A stretch of 64,000 nucleotides of DNA from Schistocerca nitens (taxonomy: Eukaryota > Arthropoda > Insecta > Orthoptera > Acrididae), in NCBI RefSeq assembly GCF_023898315.1, contig NC_064622.1:357907234-357971233 (forward strand), in the 5' to 3' direction. How positions within the stretch are numbered: position 1 is the stretch's first letter; each line of letters starts with the position of its first letter. Below are positions 43,149-54,219 of the stretch, piece after piece. The translations under genes and the position numbers were made by a program. Under the pieces are notes generated by a model, which was not told the origin of the DNA, did no database searches, and saw nothing but the letters and a program-made list of their open reading frames with translations.

Positions 43149-44190
43149 CTGCGTGAGGAAACGGTAGTGCTTTTTTATTCGGATTCTGAGCACTGTGGCA
43201 TTCTCTGCAAATACAGCTGAGGAACAAGTCCCATTATTTAGAACAGTGAAGATATTTAGCTGCAGTTTATAGTGGTGTGATTCCATAAAAGGAAAGCTAT
43301 TCACATGGATCGTATATTGACTGTTACACATGAAATCACGAGAAGTTTGCTGATCGTAGGTAGCACGTACTTTATCTGCACAACTTAGTTTAGCACCTAA
43401 TACCGTTGCTTGTCTTTTGTCTAATTTTTAAATCATTCATCTCGCTCTTAACCATTTTTTTTATTGTTGTCTCCAACAGCGTCACTTGAAAGTCACTAAA
43501 TGAGATATTTCATAATATTTCGCTAGAATTTCATTTTCCATGACTTTAGCACCTCATACTTTCGGTGCACTTAATAAATCATGCCGGGAAAAAGACTAGT
43601 AGCTGAATGTGTCATTATCAGGTACAAATTCTTCCATTCTTTGAAATAATGTTTGTTCTGTATCTCTTTTACAAGCATATATATATCGATTTAGTAAGTA
43701 TATGTGTTCCCTCCATCTTCCCCACATTTGATTATGATTGTTTAATGTTGTGCTCTATCCATCTTTCCAATTCTTACTCACTTTGAATGACAAAGTGAGT
43801 GAATATGTCTGTGTATTGGATTTTCATAGTGTTGGGTGGCGGGTAAATTTCTGGTCTGCTGCTGTGGCAGTTGACCCAACTCTTGTGTAGGCTTAATGTG
43901 ATGCAAAGAGGTTTCGTACCTTCTGGTCGAAGCGATATTGAGCTTAAGTTGAAAGGGTGCGGACGACTTTCGCTACATGTGTGGACCCCGATTCGGTTAG
44001 GATGTTCTTCACTCGTGCCTCCCATTTTGTTGAGCGGGATTGGTCGTGGGAGCTCGTTTGCAGTAGCGAGTATGTGTAAGTTTTAGCTTAGTTGAAGTGT
44101 TAACCCATTTCTTTTGCAGCTTCAGACCTTTATAATCACGCGGAATATTATATTCAGAACAGGAAGTGGTGGAGTTTTTGTAATTGTTCG
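43149..44190. other. unassigned spacer with a short hairpin
   Basis: No gene. A perfect 10-bp stem, ACTCACTTTG (43776-43785) with CAAAGTGAGT (43791-43800), surrounds a 5-nt loop. Confidence 0.5.
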
Positions 44191-44194
44191 ATTT

Positions 44195-45200
44195 TACTGG
44201 TAGTTACCTCGCAGTATCTCCACGCTTCTTCCATGTATACAACCTTCTTTTATGATTCTTGAACCAAGTGTTAGCTATGATTAAGTTATGCTCTGTGCAG
44301 AACTCTACGAGGCGGCTTCCTCTTTCATTCCTCAATCCCATTCCATATTCACCTACTACATTCCCTTCTCTTCCTTTTCCTACTATCGAGCTCCAGTCAC
44401 CCATGACAATTAAATTTTCGTCTCCCTTCACTATCTGAATAATTTCTTTTATCTCATCATACATTTCATCAATCTCTTCGTCATCTGCGGAGCTAGTTGG
44501 CATATAAACTTGTACTACTGTGGTACGCGTGGGCTTCGTATCTATCGTGGCTACAGTAATGCGTAGTAGCTTACGCGCATTCCTATTTTCCTATTCATTA
44601 TTGAACCTACTCCTGCCTTACCCCTATTTGATTTTGTATTTATAACCCTGTATTCGCCTGACCAAAAGTCTTGTTCCTCCTGCCACCGAACTTCGCTAAT
44701 TCTCACTATATCTAACCTATCCATTTCCCTTTTTAAATTTTCTAACCTACCTGCCCGATTAAGGTATCTGACATTCCACGCTCCGATCCGTAGGACGCCA
44801 GTTTTTTTTTTCTCCTGATAACGACGTCCTCTTGAGTAGTCCCTACCCGGAGATCCGAATGGGGAATATTTTACGCAAGAGGACGCCATCATTTAACCAT
44901 ACAGTAAAGCTGCATGCCCTCGGAAAAAATTACGGCTGTAGTTTCCCCTTGCTTTCAGCCGTTCGCAGCACCAGCACAGCAAGGCCGTTTCGCTTAGTGT
45001 TACAAGGCCAGATCAGTCAATCATCCAGATTGTTGCCCCTGCAACTACTGAAAAGGCTGCTACCCCTCTTCAGAAACCACATGTTTGTCTGGCCTCTCAA
45101 CAGATACCCCTCCGTTGTGGTGCACCTACGGTACAGCTATCTGTAGCGCTCAGGCACGCAAGCCTCCCCACCAACGGCAAGGTCCGTGGTTCATGGGGGG
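44195..45200 (-). mobile_element. RTE-like LINE 5' half
   Basis: Minus-strand non-coding 5' sequence (about 44900-45200, including GGCTTGCGTGCCTGAGCGC) is followed by the endonuclease domain. Together with the 3' halves at 5843-6938 and 28395-29060 it covers different parts of the same LINE type. Confidence 0.8.
44204..44892 (-). pseudogene. LINE endonuclease domain (EEP family), frameshifted
   Basis: An apurinic-like endonuclease that would nick target DNA for retrotransposition. The first frame has GAWNVRYLNRAGRLENLKRE and SEVRW (metal-binding Glu in place), then GVGSIMNRKI. After a shift at about 44510 come VMGDWSSIVG (where GDFNA is common) and NTWFKNHKRRLYTWKKRGD. The C-terminal RT is absent, so it is truncated. 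Confidence 0.85.
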
Positions 45201-46565
45201 TGAATAACACTAATCATACAAAATAATGACGTCACGCTGCCTCTGGCCCTCGGGTATCCTCGTCGCAGTACACACACACAAAACAGTGTAATTATCGAAT
45301 CGATTATGCAAACTAGTGTTGTTGTTGTGCTGATATAAAATACCAAAGAACGATTTATAATCACTCTTTGCAGAGTGCTATTGATAAAAACACTCCAGTT
45401 TTTATCGTATTTTTAAACACACGTGTCAGAGGCTAACGTCGTCCTAATCTGACATGTGGCTGTTTTTCCGGGAAACGCTCGCGGGGCAGTGGGTGGGCTC
45501 TGAACTGTAGCGAGTGCCTGCTGGTGTTGTTTTCTCACGACCTTCGGCTACTATGCGTAGCGTGAGAGCTACAGGGCTCTGAGCGACGGCCGATGCGTAC
45601 GTCAAAGACATCCGCGCTAGCGGGCACCTGCAAAAGGCGCGTTATTAAAATATGTGTGGTACTCTGCACAGAGCCGACAGTTGTATCTGATGCATGGATA
45701 GAACCGCACAGATACCGATCGTGGCATGCAATGAATGTAAAGGCGTCTTTCAACGGTGGATGCTCCATCCACCTGATGGGCCGGCACGCTTAGCTGCACT
45801 GAAATACGATCCTATAATTAAGAACACCGGTGGAAGCGGAGTAAGATGGCGCTACCTATGCACAAGTGTGAGCCGGTGCTATCCTACCTAAAACTGCATG
45901 ACTAATGATACTCATTTTCTGTAGGCTGAAATAAGCAAAGGAATGTGGTTTTGGGTTATAAATACGAGTCGCCTCAGTGTGAGAAGCCCTTCCACTCTGA
46001 GATTAGCAGCAAGATCAAGAGCTCATATAGAATCAACAGACATGAAGCGCTATAACGGAAATGAAAGTTCAACAGGTGCGAATAAGTCACCACGATTTGA
46101 CTCGAGTGATCCAAGAAGTATATATTTAAGATGAATTTTTTCCGTGTTCGTGTGTGCTTGTTAGAGTTGCATTCTTCTTTTTCTTCTTCTCCTCCTTTTT
46201 CTGTTGCAGAAGTGATGGATATATGCAGACTTGAGGTTGCAACCTGCAACAACTACTCCACCACCTGACAAAACGATGATGCTGTCGTCGCCCCAGCCTG
46301 ATTCGTTTGCGATGTATTCACCACGCTTGCAAGCACTGCCACAACCCAGTCCGTCATCATCACTGTGGTATGGACTGACGACAACAGCTTGTTTGCCATC
46401 GCAGCCCTGCTCTGGACCATCTCGCAATCATCATGGACCTTCGTTTCTAGGTACACCCAATGACAAAGTTGCGACAGATCGGAAAGATGTGATATTACAA
46501 GGCATTGCTGCAAATAGAGATGTGATTTCGAAAATAACTAAAACTACTATAGATATCTGCATATA
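45201..46565. other. unassigned spacer
   Basis: No gene recognised; short ORFs in all frames around 45540-46450. Confidence 0.4.
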
Positions 46566-47760
46566 CGAGGGTTTGAACTTAGATAGGGGCAAATATTTAT
46601 TTACAACCGATACAAAAGAGTTACATGTTTGCACCTGTCCTTCAAAGTAGTCACCAACGTTGTGTAGAACGCGTCGCCAGCGATGTGGAAGGCGTAGTAT
46701 ACGCCTGTTCTGCTGATGGTGCGAATGGAGCGGTCTACTACCTGTCGAATCCCTGGAACAGTTCTGAAGCGAATGCCACGAAGTGGTTCCTCCATCTTCG
46801 GAATCAAATAAAAGTCACAAGGGCTTAAGTCCGGGGAGTATGGTGGATGATACAGTACTTCCCAGTCCCATCGACCGAACAGAGCAGCCACAGCTTGCGC
46901 TGTATGCGCCCGCGCATTTTCGTGCAAAATGATGGGTGGGTTGCGCAGAAAGTATTGCCGCTTCTTTCGCAAAGCTGGTCGCAGGTGATGCTTCAAAAAC
47001 GAACAGTAATATTGTACAATGACGGTCTACCGTGGAGGAATGTAATATAACACCATCAGTCGTACAGGAGAATCACCATAACTTTCACCATACTGAGGCC
47101 CTGACGCACTTTCGACTTTCGCGGCGACCCATAATAACGCCATTCGTTGGATTGGCGTTTCAGGTTTGGCTCGTACGATGTGGGCCACGTCTCATCCAGT
47201 GTTACGATATGGCGTAAGAAAGCCTCTCCTTCGCGCTCATGGCGCTCCAAGTGCGTCTGAGCAGCGTCGTAACGCATCCATTTCTGCATTTCCGTCAAGG
47301 CTTGCGGAACCCATCGTGTGCAATTTTTCGCATGCCCAGGCGTTCCTTCAGGATGCGAAGCATAGTCGTATGCGCTAATCAGTTTTCGTGGGCGAGCTCA
47401 CGAATCGTATGAAGTCGATCATTGTCCACTAACGCGGCAACAGCATGCACTTCTTCAGAGACGCTAGGACTAGCTGAAAGATGCATGTCTGCCACAGTTT
47501 ACCGACCTTCGTTGAAGGCTTTTACCCAACGTGCCACTGTTCTGTACGGTAATGCCGATTCCCCCCACGCCTCTTGAAGACCTTGATGACACTGTCGTGT
47601 TGTACGACCTCTGGCACATTCAATCTTGATCCAACTCCGTTGTTCCTGTTTCGAAAACATAGTGACACGGTTACGTTAGAGGGCTCGCTCACAAGTGACT
47701 GTGTTTCCCTCGATTCTCGTTGGGCTGAGGACACCAGCTCACTTGCTGATGCAGCCACGC
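46566..47760 (-). mobile_element. mariner element, DD34D, decayed
   Basis: The left end is CGAGGGTTTGAACTTAGATA after TA (46564-46565). No matching right TIR is seen before the next element. A mariner transposase lies on the minus strand. Confidence 0.7.
46601..47661 (-). pseudogene. mariner transposase with stops, Asp to Glu
   Basis: The start ATG at 47661 gives MFSKQEQRSWIKIECARGRT, then RTVARWVKAFNEGR with a stop where CAA has become TAA (about 47500), and SPSVSEEVHAVAALVDNDRL. A frameshift leads to VTLDETW (first Asp), another to ILHENARAHTAQAV, where relatives have HDN, so the second Asp is Glu. YSPDLSPCDFYL supplies the third Asp, 34 residues on. The length, about 350 codons, is normal for mariner. 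Confidence 0.85.
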
Positions 47761-48054
47761 CCTGGACTATTTCTCAACCGTCATGAACCTCCACAGCATC
47801 GCACGTTGCTTCCATACCAATCTGGACATAGCAGCAGCATCACCCCGCCCACTCTGTTAGGGATCACCAAGTACAGGGTGTTTCAAAAATGACCGGTATA
47901 TTTGAAACGGCAATAAAAACTAAACGAGCAGCGATAGAAATACACCGTTTGTTGCAATATGCTTGGGACAACAGTACATTTTCAGGCAGACAAACTTTCG
48001 AAATTACAGTAGTTACAATTTTCAACAACACATGGCGCTGCGGTCTGGGAAACT

Positions 48055-49352
48055 CTATAGTACGATATTTTCCACATATCCACCATGCGTAGCAATAATA
48101 TGGCGTAGTCTCTGAATGAAATTACCCGAAATCTTTGACAACGTGTCTGGCGGAATGGCTTCACATGCAGATGAGATGTACTGCTTCAGCTGTTCAATTG
48201 TTTCTGGATTCTGGCGGTACACCTGGTCTTTCAAGTGTCCCCATAGAAAGAAGTCACATGGGTTCATGTCTGGCGAATAGGGAGGCCAATCCACGCCGCC
48301 TCCTGTATGTTTCGGATAGCCCAAAGCAATCACACGATCATCGAAATATCCATTCAGGAAATTAAAGACGTCGGCCGTGCGATGTGGCCGGGCACCATCT
48401 TGCATAAACCACGAGGTGTTCGCAGTGTCGTCTAAGGCAGTTTGTACCGCCACAAATTCACGAAGAATGTCCAGATAGCGTGATGCAGTAATCGTTTCGG
48501 ATCTGAAAAATGGGCCAATGATTCCTTTGGAAGAAATGGCGGCCCAGACCAGTACTTTTTGAGGATGCAGGGACGATGGGACTGCAACATGGGGCTTTTC
48601 GGTTCCCCATATGCGCCAGTTCTGTTTATTGACGAAGCCGTCCAGATAAAAATAAGCTTCGTCAGTAAACCAAATGCTGCCCACATGCATATCGCCGTCA
48701 TCAATCCTGTGCACTATATCGTTAGCGAATGTCTCTCGTGCAGCAATGGTAGCGGCGCTGAGGGGTTGCCGCGTTTGAATTTTGTATGGATAGAGGTGTA
48801 AACTCTGGCGCATGAGACGATACGTGGACGTTGGCGTGCCGGCCGCTGGTGGCCGAGCGGTTCTGGCGCTACAGTCTGGAACCGCGCGACCGCTACGGTC
48901 GCAGGTTCGAATCCTGCCTCGGGCATGGATGTGTGTGTTGTCCTTAGGTTACTTAGGTTTAAGTAGTTCTAAGTTCTAGGGGACTTATGACCTCAGCAGT
49001 TGAGTCCCATAGTGCTCAGAGCCATTTGAACCATTTTTTGACGTTGGCGTCATTTGGACCGAAGCTGCAACACGGCGAACGGAAACCCGAGGCCGCTGTT
49101 GGATCACCTGCTGCACTAGCTGCGCGTTGCCCTCTGTGGTTGCCGTACGCGGTCGCCCTACCTTTCCAGCACGTTCATCCGTCACGTTCCCAGTCCGTTG
49201 AAATTTTTCAAACAGATCCTTTATTGTATCGCTTTTCGGTCCTTTGGTTACATTAAACCTCCGTTGAAAACTTCGTCTTGTTGCAACAACACTGTGTTCT
49301 AGGCGGTGGAATCCAACACCAGAAAAATCCTCTGTTCTAAGGAATAAACCAT
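48055..49352 (-). pseudogene. mariner-like transposase, split by SINE
   Basis: The likely start ATG is at 49352 (MVYSLEQRIFLV). A frameshift occurs within the next 15 codons. The frame then stays open (RRSFQRRFNVTKGPKSDTIK, SVRRVAASVQM) to the SINE and continues in register after it (RQSLHLYPYKIQTRQPLS, IWFTDEAYF, FMQDGARPH, PYSPDMNPCDFFLWG). All three acidic residues are present. I count 47 residues between the second and third Asp, including a GYPKHTGGGVDW insert. Only one frameshift and the SINE break the gene. Confidence 0.9.
48838..49039 (+). mobile_element. SINE type B inside mariner transposase
   Basis: The head is GCTGGTGGCCGAGCGGTTC and the B box GGTTCGAATCC, ending GAGCCATTTGAACCATTTTT. 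The 11-bp TSD GACGTTGGCGT lies at 48827-48837 and 49040-49050. Confidence 0.97.
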
Positions 49353-49635
49353 GTTGTCTACAGCACACTTGCACGTTGTGAACAGCACACGCTTACAACA
49401 GAAAGACGACGTACAGAATGGCGCACCCACAGACTGCGTTGTCTTCTATATCTTTCACATCACTTGCAGCGCCATCTGTTGTTGAAAATTGTAACTACTG
49501 TAATTTCGAAAGTTTGTCCGCCTGAAAATGTACTGTTGTCCGAAGCATATTGCAACAAACGGTGTATTTCTATCGCTGCTCGTTTAGTTTTTATTGCCGT
49601 TTCAAATATACCGGTCATTTTTGAAACACCCTGTA

Positions 49636-49829
49636 AGTTCAAATGTTCAAATGTGTCTGAATTCCTAAGGTCATCAGTCCCTAGACTTACACACTACTTA
49701 AACTAACTTAAACTAACTAACTAAGAACAACACATACACCCATGCCCGAGAGAGGACTCGAACCTCTGGCGGGAGGGGCCGCGCAATCCTTGACATTACG
49801 CCTCAAACCACGCTGCCACTCCGCGCGGC
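49636..49829 (-). mobile_element. SINE, variant head, split from its left TSD
   Basis: The minus-strand head has GCCGCGCGGAGTGGCAGCG and the B box GGTTCGAGTCC. The right TSD TCACCAAG lies at 49830-49837. Its partner TCACCAAG lies at 47864-47871, beyond the 1.76-kb mariner-like element, which therefore entered at the SINE edge later. Confidence 0.9.
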
Positions 49830-50079
49830 TCACCAAGCAAGGCCTGCTGCCACAATGGACTACTGTTTGGTTACTGGCACTTTTGGGGATAGGGTCTCAC
49901 AAGCCTATACTGACCAACGAATGCGGGCTACCGATATCCTGCACCATTTCTGGATGCCTGCCGAGGAATTTTGGGAAGCATTTTCCCCGAAATCGTCAGC
50001 GACCCGCGTATCCCGCCATTAAGTGTAACAGAGCTCTATATTGTGAGCTCACACACTCCTCCCGCCTCCCCAAAAGCAG

Positions 50080-50470
50080 GCAGTGATCCTATTGATAGGA
50101 AAAGGGCATCGACCACATTTAGTGGACAACTGCCACGATATCGCGGGGCAATTCTATTGCAGAGTGATTCGGAGCTTTTGTCAGAAGTGTTCATGCTCAG
50201 ATATTTTTCCGAAATGCAGGAAAGATGGTCGGTAAGAATCTAGATGAAATGGATGAATATTGCTTTGCATGGTCACTTCTGATTAGCGATAGCAATTATC
50301 CTACAAATGTAGTGCTTTCAAGTATTTACAGTACATGTAATGTCTGCGGGCATTATAATTTGAAAGGCATCTCATTCCATATAAAATTCCAGGACCAACC
50401 AAGACTCTAGAGGCCGAACTCAGTTTATTCATTTTATTTAATGCCCTGGATGTTGATCATAGCAAGCCAG
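50080..50470 (+). repeat. unclassified dispersed repeat, copy 2
   Basis: It shares ordered segments with 13740-14200: AGGCAGTGATCCT, TGCCACGATAT, a GATTCGGAGCTTTT-like phrase and ATGGATGAATATTGCT. It has a short open frame, but no family is recognised. Confidence 0.45.
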
Positions 50471-50584
50471 AAGAAGAAACTGACCCTGAGCACTCTGTGC
50501 AGAGCAAAGAATTAAAGTGATGAGGATAATGGCCAAGGGGCACTACATCAGTAGTGCGTGGATAAGTTCAGATTTTGGTTCTGA

Positions 50585-50760
50585 TGCGAGGCATACAAGG
50601 ATAACCCATGCAGTTGCGATGACCACTGCGTCCATATGGTGCAGTTGTCAGTGGAGCTGTCTAGTAAGCAGGAAACCTGAATTCAAATCCCGGTCCGACA
50701 CAAATCTTCAACTGCCCCTATTGATTTAAATCAACGCACAAGCCTTTGTGCTGTGAACAT
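50585..50760 (+). repeat. tRNA-derived SINE, type D
   Basis: The head is CATATGGTGCAGTTGTCAGT, then CTAGTAAGCAGGAAACC, with B-box-like AATTCAAATCCCGGTCCG. The tail has TTGATTTAAATCAACGC. No TSD found. Confidence 0.65.
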
Positions 50761-50877
50761 TTGTGCTACTTTTCTTTGTGTACGTTTATATCCTCTATTG
50801 GTCTTGTTTGGAATGTGTCCCAAACACTTGAGCAATATTCATAGACGGCTATCACTGTCACACTAGTGTTTTGTAAG

Positions 50878-51971
50878 CTACGCTATGTGATCAAATGTAT
50901 CCGGACACGTGGCTGAAAATGACTTACAAGTTCGTGGCGCCCTCCTTCGGTAATGCGGGAATTCAATTGGTGTTGGCCCACACTTAGCCTTGATAACACC
51001 CTCCACTCTCGCAGCCATACGTTCAGTCAGGTGCTGGACGGTTTCTTGGGGAATGGCAGCCAATTCTCCATAGAGTGCTGCACTGAAGAGAGGTATCGAT
51101 GTTGATCTTTGTGGCCCGGCACGAATCGCCAGTTCTATAGGATTCAGGTCAGGACTCTGTGCAGGCCAGTCCATTACAGGGATGTTATTGTAGTGTAAGC
51201 ACTCCGTCACAGGCCGTGCATCATGAACAGGTGCTCGATCGTGTGGAAAGATGCAATCGCCATCCCCGAATTGCTCTTCAACAGTGGGAAGCAAGAAGGT
51301 GCTTAAAACATCAATGTAGGCCTGTGCTGTGATAGTGCCACGCAAAACAACAAGGGGTGCAAGCTCTCTCCATTAAAAACATGACCACACCCGAACACCA
51401 CCGCCTTAGAATTTTACTGTTGGCACTACACACGCTGGCAGATGACGTTCACCGGGCATTCGCCATACCCACACCCTGCCATCGGATCGCCACATTGTGT
51501 ACCGTGATTCGCCACTCCACACAACGTTTTTCCACTGTTCAATCGTCCTGTGTTTACACTCCTTACATCAAGCGAGGCGTCGTTTGGCATTTAGCGGCGT
51601 GATGTGTAGCTTATGAGCAGCCACTCGACCGTGAAATCCAAGTTTTCTCACCTCCCACCCACCTGTCATAGTACTTGCTGTGGATCCTGATGCAGCTTGG
51701 AATTCCTGTGTGATGTCTGGGTAGATGTCTGCCTATTACACAGTACGACCCTCTTCAACTGTCGACCGTCTCTGTCAGTCAACAGACGAAGTCGACCTGT
51801 ACGCTTTTGTGCTGTACGTATCGCTTCACCTTTCCACTTCACTATCACGTCGGAAACAATGGACCTAGGGATGTTTAGGAGCGTGGCAATATCACATACA
51901 GACATATGACACAAGTAACACCCAATCACCTGACCACGTTCGAAATGCGTGAGTTCTGCGGAGCGCCCCAT
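50878..51971 (-). pseudogene. Tc1-like transposase, decayed
   Basis: The start ATG at 51971 gives MGRSAELTHFERGQVIGCYL with HTH CDIATLLNIPRSIVSDVIVKW. After frameshifts near 51680 come [20 protein letters not shown] (first Asp to Gly) and, from 51345, RGTITAQAYIDVLSTFLLPT, FPHDRAPVHD and SPDLNPIEL, with 34 residues between the second Asp and Glu. The frame runs through the TIR, so the normal stop is lost. Confidence 0.85.
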
Positions 51972-52091
51972 TCTGCTCTCTCACGATGTCTAATGACTAC
52001 TGCGGTAGCTAATGTGGAGTTCCTTAGCAGTAGGTGGCAGCACAATTCACCTAACATGAGGAAGTATGTTTTTGGGGGTGTCCACATAGTG
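50881..52091 (-). mobile_element. Tc1-like element (TIR CACTATGTGATCAAA type)
   Basis: The left end CGCTATGTGATCAAATGTAT follows TA 50879-50880. The right end, in reverse CACTATGTGGACACC, precedes TA 52092-52093 and lacks the GATCAAAAGTATCCG part. It is the same family as 21016-21329. Confidence 0.85.
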
Positions 52092-52389
52092 TATCTCTGC
52101 TGTAGACGGCATTTTCCAATTATCACAGAAACTAAGTCTGACATTTGCCTCAACCATAACACGGGCTCCTCGTGCAGGCTTTGAAGACCCAAGGGATGTC
52201 GACCAGCCGCCGTGCCATCCTGTGCCTTATGCCGTCGTATGGATGTGGTATGGATGGGCATGTGGTCTACTCACGGTTCTCACGGCTGTTTTTCCGACCT
52301 TCCAGACCGTTGAACCGGTACTACTCATTCGAGTAGCTCTTCCATTGGCATCACAAGGCTCAGTGCACTCTGTATCCGTCCTCCCACCA

Positions 52390-52475
52390 AGGAAAAATCG
52401 TTGGCAGTACTAGGAATCGAACCCGAACTCTCTGCATGGCAGCCACGTACGCTGACCACTCAGCTTTGGGGATGT
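52390..52475 (-). repeat. tRNA-like SINE head
   Basis: On the minus strand AAGCTGAGTGGTCAGCG (A box) and GGGTTCGATTCCT (B box) are about 35 bp apart, with a tRNA-like GCCATGCAGAG between. No genuine tRNA gene is claimed. Confidence 0.55.
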
Positions 52476-52930
52476 AGTGCCTTACCTCTGACTGAGTCTA
52501 TATGATCATTACATTTCATATCCCCACAAGCATTTGTATGAGTTGATTGGGTCTAAATGTTGACATGGACATATTAGTCAGAGAACAGTACCTTTTTCTC
52601 GCTCCGTGTTTCACAGATATAACTTTAACCGATATCTTAAAACAAAATGTCGCTGAAGGACTGAGACCAACCGACAGGGCACTGGAGATACAACACTGAC
52701 GTGCAGCCGCTTCCTTGTGTGACAACGAGAGGTCTCCATCTGGCGAGTCCGGCTGATTGACTTCTGCACGGCGTAATGGTTGACTCAGCCTCACAACCAC
52801 TATAGGCTGTCAGCAAGAAAAACTGCATGCTAAGACCTACCTGCACCCAATAATGCCCACCGTCTAGTGGTGTAACGAGTGCGTGACGCGTTTAGACGAG
52901 TAGACAGCGTGTAACTAAATTCATTTTACA

Positions 52931-53457
52931 GACTTTGAGGACAGGTTCCCTACACCAAAACATGAAAAAAATCTGATAAACATGAGTTCTAAAACGCATA
53001 CGTTAAGGGCTATGAGCACGTGCTCACCTTCGATACTGTGAAACACAACTCGTTGACTGCGATCTCTTTGATTTCCATATTTTGGGAGCTGGTAGTATGG
53101 ATAAAAAATAGAAAAGAAAAAAATGTTCAGTAAACACTTGCTGTAAAATGCGTACCTTAAGAAATATGAGCACTTGTTCAATAGAAAAGCTGTATTTCAC
53201 ATTAGCGAATATGAGCAAATCCTCATACCTCTCACAGCAGGCATTTTAGAGCCCATGTGTACTAAAACGTTTTTCTTTTTTTAATCCACACTACCTCCAC
53301 CCAAAATATGGAAAGCAAAGTGCTTGCAGTAGGATTGATGTGTTTCACAGTATCTAAGATGAAAAAGTGCTCATGGCTCTGAAACTATGCAGTTTAGTTC
53401 CCAAATTTACTAAATATTTTTCTCTTCACTTTGTGTAAGGAGCGTGTCCTCAAAGTC
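52931..53457. mobile_element. foldback (long inverted repeat) element
   Basis: The left end GACTTTGAGGACAGGTTCCC is mirrored by the right end, and similarity continues through most of both arms (left about 52931-53130, right about 53260-53457). No protein is encoded. Each arm holds TATGAGCA-type and CTGTGAAAC phrases. A perfect 14-bp palindrome TGAGCACGTGCTCA lies at 53013-53026. Confidence 0.8.
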
Positions 53458-53675
53458 CGCAAAGGGAATTTAATTACGACTTGTTTAACCGAAGCATAAA
53501 CGAATGGGGAATTATTCTACCGACGATATGGGACGCAAATCTGAAAATCCTCTGGCTTAAGACACATTGGCAAAGGGGTGATTTTTGTGGCCTGGCGCCT
53601 GCGTACGAGCATCTCTAAAAACAGGAAAGGTGGTTGCCTGTTTGGGTGTACAGTCATGAAGATCTATGGAAAATG

Positions 53676-54171
53676 AAACTTCCTGCCAGGTTAAAACTGT
53701 TTGCCGGACCGAGACTCGAACTCGGAACCTTTGCCTTTCGCGGACAAGTGCTCTACCGTCTGAGCTACCCAAGCACGACTCACGACCCGTCATCACAGCT
53801 TCAATTCTGCCAGTACCTAGTCTCCTAGCTACCAAACTTCACAGAAGCTCTTCTGCGAACCTCCGCTGCAGAGTGAAAATTTCATTCTGGAAATATCCCC
53901 TAGGCTGTGGCTAAGCCATGTCTCCGCAATATCCTTTATTCCATGAGTGCTACTTCTGCAAGGTTCGCAGAAGAGCTTCTGTGAAGTTTGGAAGGTAGTA
54001 GACGAGGTACTGGCAGAACAGAAGCTGTGAGGATAGCTCAGATGGTACAGCACTTGCCCGCGAAAGGCAAAGGTCCCGAGTTCGAGTCTCGGTCCGGCAC
54101 ACAGTTTTAATCTGCCAGGAAGTTTCATATCAGTGCACACTCCGCCACAGAGTGAAAATTTCATTCTGGAG
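53676..54171. mobile_element. two-headed SINE-like element with 12-bp TSD
   Basis: Two tRNA-like heads point in opposite directions, one on the minus strand (53702-53770, B box GAGTTCGAGTCTC) and one on the plus strand (54028-54100, A box TAGCTCAGATGG, B box GAGTTCGAGTCTC). Both arms share GCAGAAGAGCTTCTGTGAAG. A unique core (53890-53945) separates them. The phrase CAGAGTGAAAATTTCATTCT occurs at 53867 and 54148. The TSD CTATGGAAAATG lies at 53664-53675 and 54172-54183, so the whole 496 bp inserted as one unit. Confidence 0.9.
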
Positions 54172-54219
54172 CTATGGAAAATGGTTGAAGTATGGTGAAA
54201 CAAAGCGTGACAATGTGAC

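Larger units (their letters stand above)
47874..49633 (-). mobile_element. mariner-like element with 168-bp TIRs
   Basis: TIRs at 47874-48041 and 49466-49633 begin CAGGGTGTTTCAAAAATGAC and differ at only about three positions. TA duplications lie at 47872-47873 and 49634-49635. The transposase is on the minus strand and split by a SINE at 48838-49039. The near-identical long TIRs suggest a fairly recent copy. Confidence 0.95.

Noticed and set aside
46231-46650. A 139-codon plus-strand frame as a gene
   Set aside because: It has low-complexity composition, no recognised domain, overlaps the mariner left end, and has equal-length frames on the other strand.
54028-54100. tRNA-like sequence that could be a functional tRNA
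   Set aside because: It is part of the two-headed SINE-like element with a TSD around the whole, and the same head recurs at 28003 and in reverse at 53702.
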